This document shows, in pieces, positions 1 through 6,301 of a DNA stretch of 10,378 nucleotides. The notes under the pieces were generated by a model that had not been told where the DNA came from, ran no database searches, and saw only the letters and a program-made list of their open reading frames with translations. A program made the translations under genes and the position numbers. The DNA comes from Coriobacteriales bacterium (lineage in GTDB: Bacteria > Actinomycetota > Coriobacteriia > Coriobacteriales > QAMH01). Where the stretch lies: the NCBI GenBank assembly GCA_024408695.1, contig JAKSUU010000022.1:1-10378 (forward strand). The letters are read 5' to 3'. Each line of letters begins with the position of its first letter. Position 1 is the stretch's first letter.

Positions 1-61
1 AAAATAAGAATAACGCAGGCGTTCGTGAGCCCCTGTTCCATATTACAAAGAGAAAAACTAT

Positions 62-646
62 TTGTCTGAATTAAAAAAGTGCTTGTTGAAAGTGCACAAA
101 GCGATGGATGGTGGCACGCTTACGCTATTTACTAATAGGCTCGATTTAACAAACGTTTATAAGGATTTAAAAGAGCCACTTTCTCTTTGTGATATTGAAT
201 TGTTAGCGCAAAGTAAGTATGCAAATGCCAACGATCTGCGAGTTCGCTTTTTGGAAAACCCCAAGACTTCCCTTTTGGCTTTGCGTTCTTTTTGGGAGGG
301 GTTTGATGCACCTGGTGACACTTTGCGGTGTGTCGTGCTAGTAAAATTGCCTTTTATGTACCCCGACGACCCTTTTTTGCTAGAAGTTGCTAAGCGCGAA
401 AATACGCCTAGTTTTAATTATGTTTGGCATAAGATACAAATTCCAACAACTGTTATTAATTTCAAACAAGCAGTTGGTCGTTTAATTCGAAAGCACAGCG
501 ATAAGGGCTTTTTAATTCTTCCCGATAGTCGCTATTTACAAGCAAATTATGGCAAAATTTTTATAGAAAATCTGCCATCTAAAAATATTCACGTTTTGCC
601 CACAGCCGAAATTGTTAAAGCAATAAATCTTTTTTATGAGTATTAA
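62..646 (+). CDS. C-terminal domain of a DinG/XPD-type ATP-dependent DNA helicase (fragment, probably frameshifted)
   Basis: The 194 residues from the first usable codon (TTG at 62) correspond to the second RecA-like domain of superfamily 2 DinG/XPD helicases, which unwind DNA 5' to 3' using ATP. Visible motifs are TLTLFTNR (19-26), the motif V region SFWEGFDAPG (76-85), QAVGRLIR of motif VI (136-143) and the following D147-x-G149 and LPDSR (153-157). Walker A, Walker B and the iron-sulphur region would lie upstream of the window. The reading frame has stops at 5-7, 11-13 and 26-28, and TTG 62 has no convincing ribosome binding site, so this is unlikely to be an independent gene. Removing one C from the CCCC run at 30-33 joins the open frame starting at base 1 to this frame. 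I infer a frameshift (mutation or sequencing error) in a longer helicase gene. Family assignment is secure; DinG versus another XPD-like member is not. Confidence 0.7.
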   Translation: MSELKKCLLKVHKAMDGGTLTLFTNRLDLTNVYKDLKEPLSLCDIELLAQSKYANANDLRVRFLENPKTSLLALRSFWEGFDAPGDTLRCVVLVKLPFMYPDDPFLLEVAKRENTPSFNYVWHKIQIPTTVINFKQAVGRLIRKHSDKGFLILPDSRYLQANYGKIFIENLPSKNIHVLPTAEIVKAINLFYEY

Positions 647-937
647 ACCTTAGTTTAGTTCATTAGATTTTTGTTTGATAAATTTAAATAGGTTGTGCGC
701 GACGCTTTTAGAATTTATATATAGCTTACCTAAATAGTGGTTCTTTCAAGGGTTTTTGTGAATTTTTAATTAAAAAATTTGAGGGTGTATAAATTACTTG
801 CTTTAAGCCGAGGATTCTTTCAAGAATTTTACAAATTATCTAATCATCAAAAATTTGAAGAATTTAAGTTTTAAGAAAGTAAAATAAAAATGCACGTGAT
901 AAAAGAATTTTAAGATTAGGCGCGGTTAGGAATTTAT
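647..937. other. AT-rich intergenic region between helicase fragment and comF
   Basis: I see no gene here. Short dyads are present: an AT palindrome TTTTTAATTAAAAA around 763-776 and ATTCTT-TC-AAGAAT at 814-827. A weak promoter-like pair for comF is TTGAAG at 855-860 and TAAAAT at 880-885, but the 19-base spacer is longer than ideal. Nothing looks like a strong terminator or a structured RNA. Confidence 0.4.
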
Positions 938-1858
938 GTGCTTGACCTTAAAAAACTTTTAGTTCAAGGCAAAGAGGCTTTGGGTGAAACACTGCTACCA
1001 ACGCGCTGCGTTGGTTGTGGTGTTATGGGGCAACTTCTTTGTTTAAACTGTCTTAAACAAGTTCAGATTATAGATTTTGATTATGCCTGTCGACGGTGTG
1101 GAGCCCCTTTTGGGAGTTTGCTTTGCACAGAATGTTTGATTCCGGGTTATGAAATTAAAAAAGGAGGGCATAGCCCCCCGCATTTTTTAAGTGAAAAAAC
1201 TCGATGTGCATGTGTGTACGAGGGAATAGCTAAGGCAATTTTACACGCCTATAAAGATGCAGGCGAACGAGCACTTTGTCGATATATTGCAACTTTTATT
1301 TGCAATGCAATAAAAGGGTGTAGCTCGAGCGTAGGTATTGTTGCGCCAACAAATAAAGAAAATAGTTCGAGCGTAGGTATTGTTGCGCCAACAAATAAAG
1401 AAAATAGCTCGTGCGTAGGTGTTGCAACATCCTCAAATTCTAATGCAGAAAATTTTAGAAATTGCAGCCATAACGTTTGTAGTCATAGTGACTGGTCTAA
1501 ATGGGCCGATTATCTTGTTCAGATTCCCGCGAATGTGAATAATTTGAATTTGCGCGGCTTTGATCATTTGCTTGATGTTGCAAATTTTTGTTCCGATTGG
1601 TTAGATTTACCCTTAATAAGTATTTTAAGTGTTGGCAAGGTTGCTGATCAGAGAAAACTAGACAAGCAAAGTAGACAAAGGAATATGAAAAATTCTTTTT
1701 TCGTTAATGAAAAATCTGTTCTAATAAAGAAAAGCTCAAGAATCATTTTAATTGACGATGTGTTAACAACAGGTGCTTCTTTGAATGCAGCATGTCTGGC
1801 GCTTAATGATGCTGGCTTTAAACAGGTGCGTTTTGTCACTTTTGCTCGAGTGTGGTGA
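938..1858 (+). CDS. comF: ComF family phosphoribosyltransferase-like protein with internal repeat insertion
   Basis: ComF proteins are cytoplasmic, needed for uptake of single-stranded DNA in competent Gram-positive bacteria, and carry a phosphoribosyltransferase fold whose substrate is not settled. The N-terminus has paired cysteines of a zinc-ribbon type (C24/C27, C35/C38, C51/C54, C63/C66), then CVYEG...ILHAYKDAGE (92-110). The C-terminus has RGFDHLLDVA (206-215), a QRKLDKQSRQRN segment (238-249) and the PRPP-binding loop IILIDDVLTTGAS (269-281). At 306 residues it is longer than the usual 220-250; the excess is residues about 128-190, holding two near-identical SSSVGIVAPTNKEN repeats and a Ser/Asn/Cys-rich stretch. 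The start is GTG 938, preceded by TTAGGA at 926-931. No comFA neighbour is visible. The stop is immediately followed by a 36-base palindromic repeat. Family assignment is strong; a competence role is inferred from the family. Confidence 0.88.
   Translation: MLDLKKLLVQGKEALGETLLPTRCVGCGVMGQLLCLNCLKQVQIIDFDYACRRCGAPFGSLLCTECLIPGYEIKKGGHSPPHFLSEKTRCACVYEGIAKAILHAYKDAGERALCRYIATFICNAIKGCSSSVGIVAPTNKENSSSVGIVAPTNKENSSCVGVATSSNSNAENFRNCSHNVCSHSDWSKWADYLVQIPANVNNLNLRGFDHLLDVANFCSDWLDLPLISILSVGKVADQRKLDKQSRQRNMKNSFFVNEKSVLIKKSSRIILIDDVLTTGASLNAACLALNDAGFKQVRFVTFARVW
1321..1452 (+). repeat. 42-base in-frame tandem repeat within comF
   Basis: Copies at 1321-1362 and 1363-1404 differ by one base (C/T near the start). 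A decayed third copy begins at 1405 and loses similarity after about 1425. Each unit is 14 codons, so repeat number changes keep the frame, and each encodes SSSVGIVAPTNKEN. Each full unit contains a dyad TTGTTG-CGC-CAACAA (1338-1352 and 1380-1394); the third has the perfect palindrome TGTTGCAACA (1420-1429). The repeat lies in a segment not needed by most ComF proteins. Confidence 0.9.
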
Positions 1859-1894
1859 GTGCAACACTTGGGGACGGTAACCTTACTGTTTCAT
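1859..1894 (+). repeat. 36-base palindromic repeat element, copy 1
   Basis: It begins on the base after the comF stop codon. Left arm GTGCAACAC, core TTGGGGACGGTAACCTT, right arm TGTTTCAT. It matches copy 3 (8543-8578) apart from a few positions, but its left and right arms correspond to the complement of the opposite arms of copy 3, so its own arms pair imperfectly. Similar GGGGACGGT palindromes are, from memory, scattered through some Gram-positive genomes and may be REP-like elements mobilised by Y1 transposases; no such gene is in this window. Confidence 0.85.
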
Positions 1895-1971
1895 TTTTAG
1901 GACATTTTCGTTTGCACTTTACACAAAGCAACCTTTTTAAAATATTGCAACTTTTTAAATTACAACAAATT

Positions 1972-1980
1972 TGGTAAAAT
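1972..1980 (+). promoter_or_regulatory. candidate extended -10 promoter for the tat-hyp cluster
   Basis: TGGTAAAAT fits an extended -10 (TGn followed by TAAAAT) and lies in an AT-rich stretch. It would give a leader of about 50 bases before the TTG start at 2038. TTGCAA at 1945-1950 is too far upstream (24 bases) to be a normal -35, which an extended -10 may not need. Confidence 0.4.
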
Positions 1981-2037
1981 AAAAAGTTAAGACTTTTCGC
2001 AAAAATTGTAAAGTCATTAAAGAATAAAGGAATAGAT

Positions 2038-2754
2038 TTGTTTGGAATAGGCGCCACAGAGTTTGCAATAATTCTTTTTGTTGCGTTTTTGATTTTTGGA
2101 CCAGAAAAAATTCCAAAAATTGCAAAGACGATTGGTAAAGGTATTGCCCAGTTTAAAAGTGCATCGGCCGAGGCTACAAAAAAAATTAAAGAAGATGTTG
2201 TTGACCCGGTTCAAGAAGCTGTTAAGCCTTACGAAGAAGAATTTGAAGATGCCCTAAAGCCATACAAGGAAGACCTTGATGTTATACAAGATGCTGCTAA
2301 GGATCTTCAAAAAAATGCAAAAGACCTTGGTAACGATGTAAAAGATAGTTTTAAAAATATTAAGGATCCCCTTGGGGTTGACGACGACATTAAAGCTATA
2401 AACGAAAACTTAACTGATCCACTTGGCCTTAAGAGTGAATTTGAAGAAGCGAAAAAATTGGTTAAGGATCCGCTTGGGATAAAAGAAAGTGCAAAGCAAG
2501 CTAAAGAAATGTTTACAGACCCGCTCGGACTAAAAAATACCAAGGAAGAAAATGTCGTTGCTGCAGCAGGTACTGTGGGTGGCACCGTTGTTGCAACAGC
2601 AAAAGCGACATCTGACAACGTCGAAGTTAAAAAATTGCCAGAAGATGTACCTGTTAAAAAAGTTAGCATGGCAGAAAGTTTGTATAATTTAGATAAAAAT
2701 TCTGATGCGAGTGCAGGTAGTAGCGACAATAAAAAAAGTAACGAGGATTCCTGA
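2038..2754 (+). CDS. tatA: Sec-independent protein translocase, TatA/TatB family, with long repetitive tail
   Basis: TatA/TatB proteins form the pore-forming or receptor subunits of the twin-arginine translocase, anchored by one N-terminal membrane helix. Here residues 1-20 (MFGIGATEFAIILFVAFLIF) are that helix, followed by the hinge FGPEKIPKIAK (20-30) and an amphipathic helix to about residue 50. The tail is unusually long for TatA and closer to TatB in size (238 residues), charged, with KPY at 63-65 and 74-76, and then DPLG at 110, 127, 144 and 161, an exact 17-residue period. The last 70 residues are Ser/Asp/Lys-rich and probably disordered. The start is TTG at 2038, set by AAAGGA at 2026-2031. 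The stop overlaps the tatC start (TGATG). TatA and TatB cannot be separated here; being next to tatC with no second family member, it may serve both roles. Confidence 0.88.
   Translation: MFGIGATEFAIILFVAFLIFGPEKIPKIAKTIGKGIAQFKSASAEATKKIKEDVVDPVQEAVKPYEEEFEDALKPYKEDLDVIQDAAKDLQKNAKDLGNDVKDSFKNIKDPLGVDDDIKAINENLTDPLGLKSEFEEAKKLVKDPLGIKESAKQAKEMFTDPLGLKNTKEENVVAAAGTVGGTVVATAKATSDNVEVKKLPEDVPVKKVSMAESLYNLDKNSDASAGSSDNKKSNEDS
2365..2568 (+). repeat. four-fold 17-residue (51-base) DPLG protein repeat in the Tat tail
   Basis: DPLG occurs at residues 110-113, 127-130, 144-147 and 161-164 of the TatA/B protein, each preceded by K or T and mostly followed by a hydrophobic residue and Lys, then a helical stretch such as SEFEEAKKLVK. 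The spacing is exactly 17 residues. The DNA copies have diverged (for example GATCCCCTTGGG, GATCCACTTGGC, GATCCGCTTGGG, GACCCGCTCGGA), so the protein pattern, not the DNA, has been kept. Confidence 0.85.
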
Positions 2755-3662
2755 TGCCTATTGGTCCAGCAAAAATGCCATTTTTAGATCATTTGGGCGA
2801 GCTTCGTCGTCGCTTGGTCATTATTGTTGTGTGCTTACTCGTTAGCGTAATCTTGCTTTATTTTGTAAGTCCTTGGTTAGTGGAATTTTTAAAACTTCCA
2901 ATAGCAGAATTTTTGCCCGAAGACGGCACCTTATATGCAACTAAAGCATTTGAAGGTTTTTCGCTAAAATTTTTCGTATCATTATTCTTTTCTTTTATTA
3001 TCTGTTCACCAATAATATTTTGGCAGTTGCTTGCTTTCTTTCTGCCTGCGTTAAAACCGCATGAGCGCAAGCTTGTTCTTCCAACATTTTTTGTTGCGGT
3101 GGTTTTGTTTATTGTTGGGGCCATTTTCTGTTACACTTTTTGCTTGCACGCTGCCTTTGAGTGGTTGGTAGGCGAAAGTATTTCCATTTCTCAAATTCTT
3201 CCAAGTGCAAGTGACTATATTAAATATGTTTGCTTGTTTATTATCGCCTTTGGTTTTGCGTTTGAGCTACCACTTGTTGTTTTCTTTTTAATTTGGTTTA
3301 ACATTGTTCCTTACAAAAAATTACGCAAAAGCTGGCGCATTGCCGTAATTGTCCTTCTTGTTTTTAGTGCCATTGTAACGCCCGACGCATCGCCAATTAC
3401 TATGGCTTTGATGTTTGCGGCCTTGTTTGTGCTTTACGAACTTTCCATTTTAGTAGCACGTTTTGCCCTTGCAAAAAAGATTAAGCGCCTAGAAGAAGAG
3501 GATGCGCAAGCTGCCAAAGAAATGTCAGACAAGAGTTTTAAGGAAGAAAAAAAGGAAAAAGAAGAAAAAAAAGAAAAAATGTCGCGATTTCGTAAATCTA
3601 AGAATGCTGAAGAAAAAGAAAAATCCTCTGATGGCAAAGCATCTACTAATGAGGACGATTAA
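2754..3662 (+). CDS. tatC: Sec-independent protein translocase TatC
   Basis: TatC is the six-span membrane receptor that binds twin-arginine signal peptides. The cytoplasmic N-terminal signature FLDHLGELRRRL (10-21) with the key Glu (E16) is intact. Further family signatures are GFSLKFFVSLFFSFIICSPIIFWQLLAFFLPALKPHERK in the region 68-106, FAFELPLVVF (168-177) with the conserved intramembrane Glu, and SAIVTPDASPITM (205-217). Hydrophobic spans fit about 22-38, 74-98, 110-130, 157-182, 195-208 and 214-236. After the last span there is an added cytoplasmic tail of about 65 residues that is very rich in Lys and Glu; it is encoded partly by an unbroken purine run. The ATG at 2754 overlaps the upstream stop by one base, with GAGG at 2743-2746. 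The stop overlaps the hypA start, so translation is probably coupled. Confidence 0.97.
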   Translation: MPIGPAKMPFLDHLGELRRRLVIIVVCLLVSVILLYFVSPWLVEFLKLPIAEFLPEDGTLYATKAFEGFSLKFFVSLFFSFIICSPIIFWQLLAFFLPALKPHERKLVLPTFFVAVVLFIVGAIFCYTFCLHAAFEWLVGESISISQILPSASDYIKYVCLFIIAFGFAFELPLVVFFLIWFNIVPYKKLRKSWRIAVIVLLVFSAIVTPDASPITMALMFAALFVLYELSILVARFALAKKIKRLEEEDAQAAKEMSDKSFKEEKKEKEEKKEKMSRFRKSKNAEEKEKSSDGKASTNEDD

Positions 3663-4030
3663 TGCACGAGCTTAGCTTAATGCAAGGGATTTTTGATTCT
3701 GTTAGCAAGGTTGCGGCACAGCACAATGCCCAAGAAGTTACATTAATTGAACTTGACATTGGAGAGATGACACAGGTGGTTGATGAAGCTTTGCAATTTG
3801 CGTTTGAGGTTTTGCAAGAGGATTTGCCCCTTTATAGAAATTGTGAGCTTAAGGTGAACTATATTCCCGTACGATCAAAATGTATTGAGTGTGAAGAAGA
3901 ATTTGAGCATGACCAATTTCATTTGAAATGCCCAAAGTGTGGCAGTGCAAAAACCGTATGTCTTGCAGGTAAAGAAATGAATATTGCATGCATCGAGATA
4001 GAGGATGGCTCTGGTACAAATCATACCTGA
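3662..4030 (+). CDS. hypA: hydrogenase/urease nickel incorporation protein HypA
   Basis: HypA is a small cytoplasmic metallochaperone that, with HypB, inserts nickel into the large subunit of [NiFe] hydrogenase (or feeds urease in some bacteria). The N-terminal MHE (1-3) supplies the nickel-binding His2. The structural zinc site is C74-x2-C77 and C90-x2-C93, with PKCG after it. LIELDIGEM (28-36) and the LQFAFEVL helix are typical. At 122 residues it is of normal length. The start ATG 3662 lies in TAATG shared with the tatC stop, so it depends on tatC translation and is firmly part of the same mRNA. An inverted repeat spans its stop codon. Confidence 0.97.
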   Translation: MHELSLMQGIFDSVSKVAAQHNAQEVTLIELDIGEMTQVVDEALQFAFEVLQEDLPLYRNCELKVNYIPVRSKCIECEEEFEHDQFHLKCPKCGSAKTVCLAGKEMNIACIEIEDGSGTNHT

Positions 4031-4043
4031 TATTTTTTGTACC
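4013..4043 (+). promoter_or_regulatory. inverted repeat spanning the hypA stop codon
   Basis: GGTACAAA (4013-4020) pairs with TTTGTACC (4036-4043), and ATCA/TGAT can pair inside. There is no T-run after it, so it is not an ordinary intrinsic terminator. It might act as an mRNA-stability or partial attenuation hairpin between hypA and hypB, which are separated by 82 bases, the only real gap in the cluster. Confidence 0.35.
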
Positions 4044-4112
4044 AATTGGCAGGTCATCGGTAGGAATAGTGCAAGCACTAATATTGTGAATGGAAAGTAA
4101 AACAGGTGTAAT

Positions 4113-4766
4113 ATGACAAAAATTGATTTAGAAACAAAAATTATTGACAAAAACGATAGAATTGCTGCTCAAAATCGCGAGCTGCTTAAGCAAAATAATG
4201 TCTGTATGATTAATTTACTTGCAAGCCCAGGCTCGGGCAAAACATCTACAATTATTGCTACCATTAATGCGCTTAAAGATGCTTGCAAAATTGCTGTTAT
4301 TGAAGGCGACATAGCAGGTGATGTGGATAGCGTTACAATAAAAGCTCTTGGTGTGGATGCTGTTCAAATCAATACACGTGGTTCTTGTCACTTAGAAGCC
4401 GATATGATTGCCCAAGCTCTTGATGTGCTCGACCTTGACAAGCTGGATTTGATTATTGTAGAAAATGTTGGTAACCTTGTATGTACTACAGATTTTGACC
4501 TTGGTGAAGATGCAAAGGTTGTTATACTTTCTGTACCAGAAGGCGACGATAAGCCAATTAAATATCCTGGAATCTTTCGAGAATCCCAGGCGATAATTGT
4601 GAACAAGATAGATACTTTGTCAATGTTTGATTTTGATTATGATAAATTTGCAAGTGTGGTTGATGATTTAAACGCACAAGCTCCTATTTTTAAAATCGCT
4701 GCAACAAAGGGCGATGGAATCGAAAATTGGATAGATTGGCTTAAAAACAAACTTAAAAAGCAATAA
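4113..4766 (+). CDS. hypB: hydrogenase nickel incorporation GTPase HypB
   Basis: HypB is a SIMIBI-class GTPase that dimerises and works with HypA to load nickel into [NiFe] hydrogenase. The P-loop is ASPGSGKT (37-44), with EGDIAGDVDS (64-73) as switch I region, VENVGNLVC (116-124) as the Walker B/switch II area and NKID (164-167) as the guanine-specificity motif. The GTPase-domain metal site is present: C92-H93 in GSCHLEAD and C124. The extra N-terminal CxxCGC nickel site of the E. coli protein and the His-rich stretch of some HypB proteins are absent, so this is a plain, compact HypB (217 residues). The start ATG 4113 follows CAGGTG at 4103-4108. No hypCDEF or hydrogenase structural genes follow; a tRNA gene does. 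Confidence 0.97.
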   Translation: MTKIDLETKIIDKNDRIAAQNRELLKQNNVCMINLLASPGSGKTSTIIATINALKDACKIAVIEGDIAGDVDSVTIKALGVDAVQINTRGSCHLEADMIAQALDVLDLDKLDLIIVENVGNLVCTTDFDLGEDAKVVILSVPEGDDKPIKYPGIFRESQAIIVNKIDTLSMFDFDYDKFASVVDDLNAQAPIFKIAATKGDGIENWIDWLKNKLKKQ

Positions 4767-4775
4767 AATGAATAT

Positions 4776-4797
4776 AGTGGATGGTGTCAAATCCATT
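4776..4797 (+). terminator. weak stem-loop after hypB, overlapping the tRNA-Ser promoter
   Basis: AGTGGAT (4776-4782) can pair with ATCCATT (4791-4797), including one G-U, around an 8-base loop; TATAAT follows directly. It could slow transcripts leaving hypB but lacks a proper T-run, so termination is only a suggestion. Confidence 0.25.
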
Positions 4798-4803
4798 TAT
4801 AAT
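4798..4803 (+). promoter_or_regulatory. -10 box of tRNA-Ser promoter
   Basis: A perfect TATAAT ends 7 bases before the mature 5' end of tRNA-Ser, so transcription would start at or just before the tRNA. No good -35 is visible 16-18 bases upstream. Confidence 0.5.
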
Positions 4804-4810
4804 TGCTCAC

Positions 4811-4901
4811 GGAGGGGTGGCAGAGCGGTTGAATGCGGCGGTCTCGAAAACCGTTGGTCCGTTATGCGGGCTCGGGGGTTCGAATCCCCCCTCCTCCGCC
4901 A
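4811..4901 (+). tRNA. tRNA-Ser (anticodon CGA)
   Basis: A full class II tRNA of 91 bases including encoded CCA. Acceptor stem GGAGGGG pairs with CTCCTCC (one G-U), the anticodon arm is GCGGT-CTCGAAA-ACCGT giving anticodon CGA for UCG codons, there is a long variable arm between the anticodon stem and the T arm, and the T arm is GGGGG-TTCGAAT-CCCCC. Discriminator base is G73. It is its own short unit between hypB and the AI-2E gene. Confidence 0.97.
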
Positions 4902-4926
4902 CAAGGAATTATGTAGGCATAAAATA

Positions 4927-4941
4927 TTTGTTGATGCACAA
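4927..4941 (+). repeat. 15-base direct repeat, copy A
   Basis: TTTGTTGATGCACAA occurs identically here and at 6446-6460, so the two copies bracket the AI-2E gene. Each lies in an intergenic gap near a tRNA gene. The ends TTGT/ACAA form a short dyad. Function unknown; regulatory site or remnant of duplication are both possible. Confidence 0.7.
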
Positions 4942-5028
4942 ATCATTGGTGTAACTTTAAAAAATTTTCACAAAATTAATAAATCTTTAAGTTTTTCAAT
5001 AAAAAATTTGTTTAAAGAATAAATAAAA

Positions 5029-5034
5029 TATAAT
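5029..5034 (+). promoter_or_regulatory. -10 box for the AI-2E family gene
   Basis: TATAAT at this place, with TTGTTT at 5008-5013 (15-base spacer, a little short) as a possible -35. A start site near 5041 would leave almost no leader for ATG 5045 but a proper one for ATG 5063, which supports the downstream start. Confidence 0.45.
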
Positions 5035-5053
5035 AATTAAAGTAATGTCAAAT

Positions 5054-5057
5054 GAGG
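5054..5057 (+). promoter_or_regulatory. ribosome binding site selecting ATG 5063
   Basis: GAGG lies 5 bases before ATG 5063. The earlier in-frame ATG at 5045 has only an A-rich upstream sequence, so 5063 is the better start. Confidence 0.6.
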
Positions 5058-5062
5058 TTAAA

Positions 5063-6301
5063 ATGTCAAGCGAAAACCAAGATAAAAATTTAAAAGTCTG
5101 GAAAACACGTGCTTTTAAAATATGGGCAATAATTGGTGCTATAATCCTTCTTGTCGGCGTCTTTATGGCCCTCGACAAACTCCACGACTTTGTTCTTGCT
5201 CTCATCATTGCTGTGCTTGTCGTTTTTTTCTTGCACGGCATTGTAAACTTTTTTCAAAAAAAGGGTCTTAAACGAATTTGGGGTACACTCATTGCCTTTG
5301 TGATATTTTTTATTGTAATTATTGGTATAGCACTTTTAATAATTCCTGCCATTGCAACACAGGTTGCAGATTTTGCTCAAAAAGCCCCAGCGCTTTTTGA
5401 AGAATTGCGAATCTGGGCCGACGGTCTTATAAATGGAGCTAATCTGCCTATAGACGAGGACACCATTAACGAATGGATTTCTAATCTTGAAACTTTTATT
5501 AAAGATCAAGCTGGTTCTATAGTTTCTGGTTTTGCATCTGGCTTTTTGGGTGCACTAACATCAATAGGCGGTGGTCTTATGGCCGTGCTTATTGCACTGC
5601 TTGCTGCATTTTGGATTCTAATTGATCTTCCAAAAATTTCAGAAGAGCTCCGCAAACTTTTCAAAGATGAATACCAAGACACTATTGATTTATTTAGCCA
5701 AGCTTTTGGTACAGCAATTTACGGATGGGCACGTGCAACAATAATTTGCGCCGTTGTAACAGGAATTATTACAGGAATAATTCTTGCTGTTATTGGTTTC
5801 CCATACGCAACAACTATTGCTTCCATTGCGGGTATTACATATATTATTCCTTATTTGGGGCCTATTATTGCCGGAATTTTAATCGTTCTAATTGGTCTTA
5901 TTGTTTCTCCGTGGATTGCAATTGGTGGACTTGTTGTTTTCTTTGTAGTGGTAAACGTAGTAGCAAATGTGTTAAGCCCTCGTCTTATGAAATCGAGCGT
6001 AAACGTTCACCCGGCAATTACGATGTTTGTTTTGCTTATTGGTAGTGGTCTTGGTGGTGCAATAGGTATGTTTGCATCTATTCCAATCGCCGCAGCTATA
6101 CAAAGTATTTTTGTTACAATTTTTGAAGAAAAAAGTGGCAAGAAATTATATACTCCAGATGGCGCATTGTTCCATTCAAATGATGCCTCTGCCGAAAATA
6201 AATTAGTTAAAGAAATAGACAAACACACAACAAAGTTTAAGCGTGTAAAATCTAAAGAAGAACAAAACAACGACGACGATTCACCAAAGCATATGCTCTA
6301 A
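5063..6301 (+). CDS. AI-2E family transporter (PerM/TqsA-type membrane protein)
   Basis: This is a 412-residue polytopic membrane protein of the AI-2E transporter family (UPF0118). Members include exporters of autoinducer-2 and Na+/H+ antiporters, so the substrate cannot be named. Two to three N-terminal membrane spans are followed by a hydrophilic stretch with acidic and Trp residues, then further hydrophobic spans; about eight in all. Family signatures are GITYIIPYLGPIIAG (about 265-280), SPRLMKSSVNVHPAI near residue 310 and the Gly-rich LIGSGLGGAIGMFASIPIAAA. The C-terminal about 60 residues are hydrophilic and end DDDSPKHML. ATG 5045 would add six residues, but GAGG at 5054-5057 favours 5063. 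The gene has its own likely promoter. The DNA for its last codons is repeated three more times downstream. Confidence 0.9.
   Translation: MSSENQDKNLKVWKTRAFKIWAIIGAIILLVGVFMALDKLHDFVLALIIAVLVVFFLHGIVNFFQKKGLKRIWGTLIAFVIFFIVIIGIALLIIPAIATQVADFAQKAPALFEELRIWADGLINGANLPIDEDTINEWISNLETFIKDQAGSIVSGFASGFLGALTSIGGGLMAVLIALLAAFWILIDLPKISEELRKLFKDEYQDTIDLFSQAFGTAIYGWARATIICAVVTGIITGIILAVIGFPYATTIASIAGITYIIPYLGPIIAGILIVLIGLIVSPWIAIGGLVVFFVVVNVVANVLSPRLMKSSVNVHPAITMFVLLIGSGLGGAIGMFASIPIAAAIQSIFVTIFEEKSGKKLYTPDGALFHSNDASAENKLVKEIDKHTTKFKRVKSKEEQNNDDDSPKHML

Noticed and set aside
2307..2729. 140-codon minus-strand open frame opposite tatA/B
   Set aside because: Its Ser/Phe/Pro-rich sequence is the mirror of the Lys/Asp-rich DPLG repeats; no start signal or family features.
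4768..5022. 84-codon + strand open frame
   Set aside because: It runs straight through tRNA-Ser and has no ribosome binding site.
5725..6045. 106-codon + strand frame inside the AI-2E gene
   Set aside because: It is a Cys/Tyr/Asn-rich shadow of the transmembrane coding sequence.
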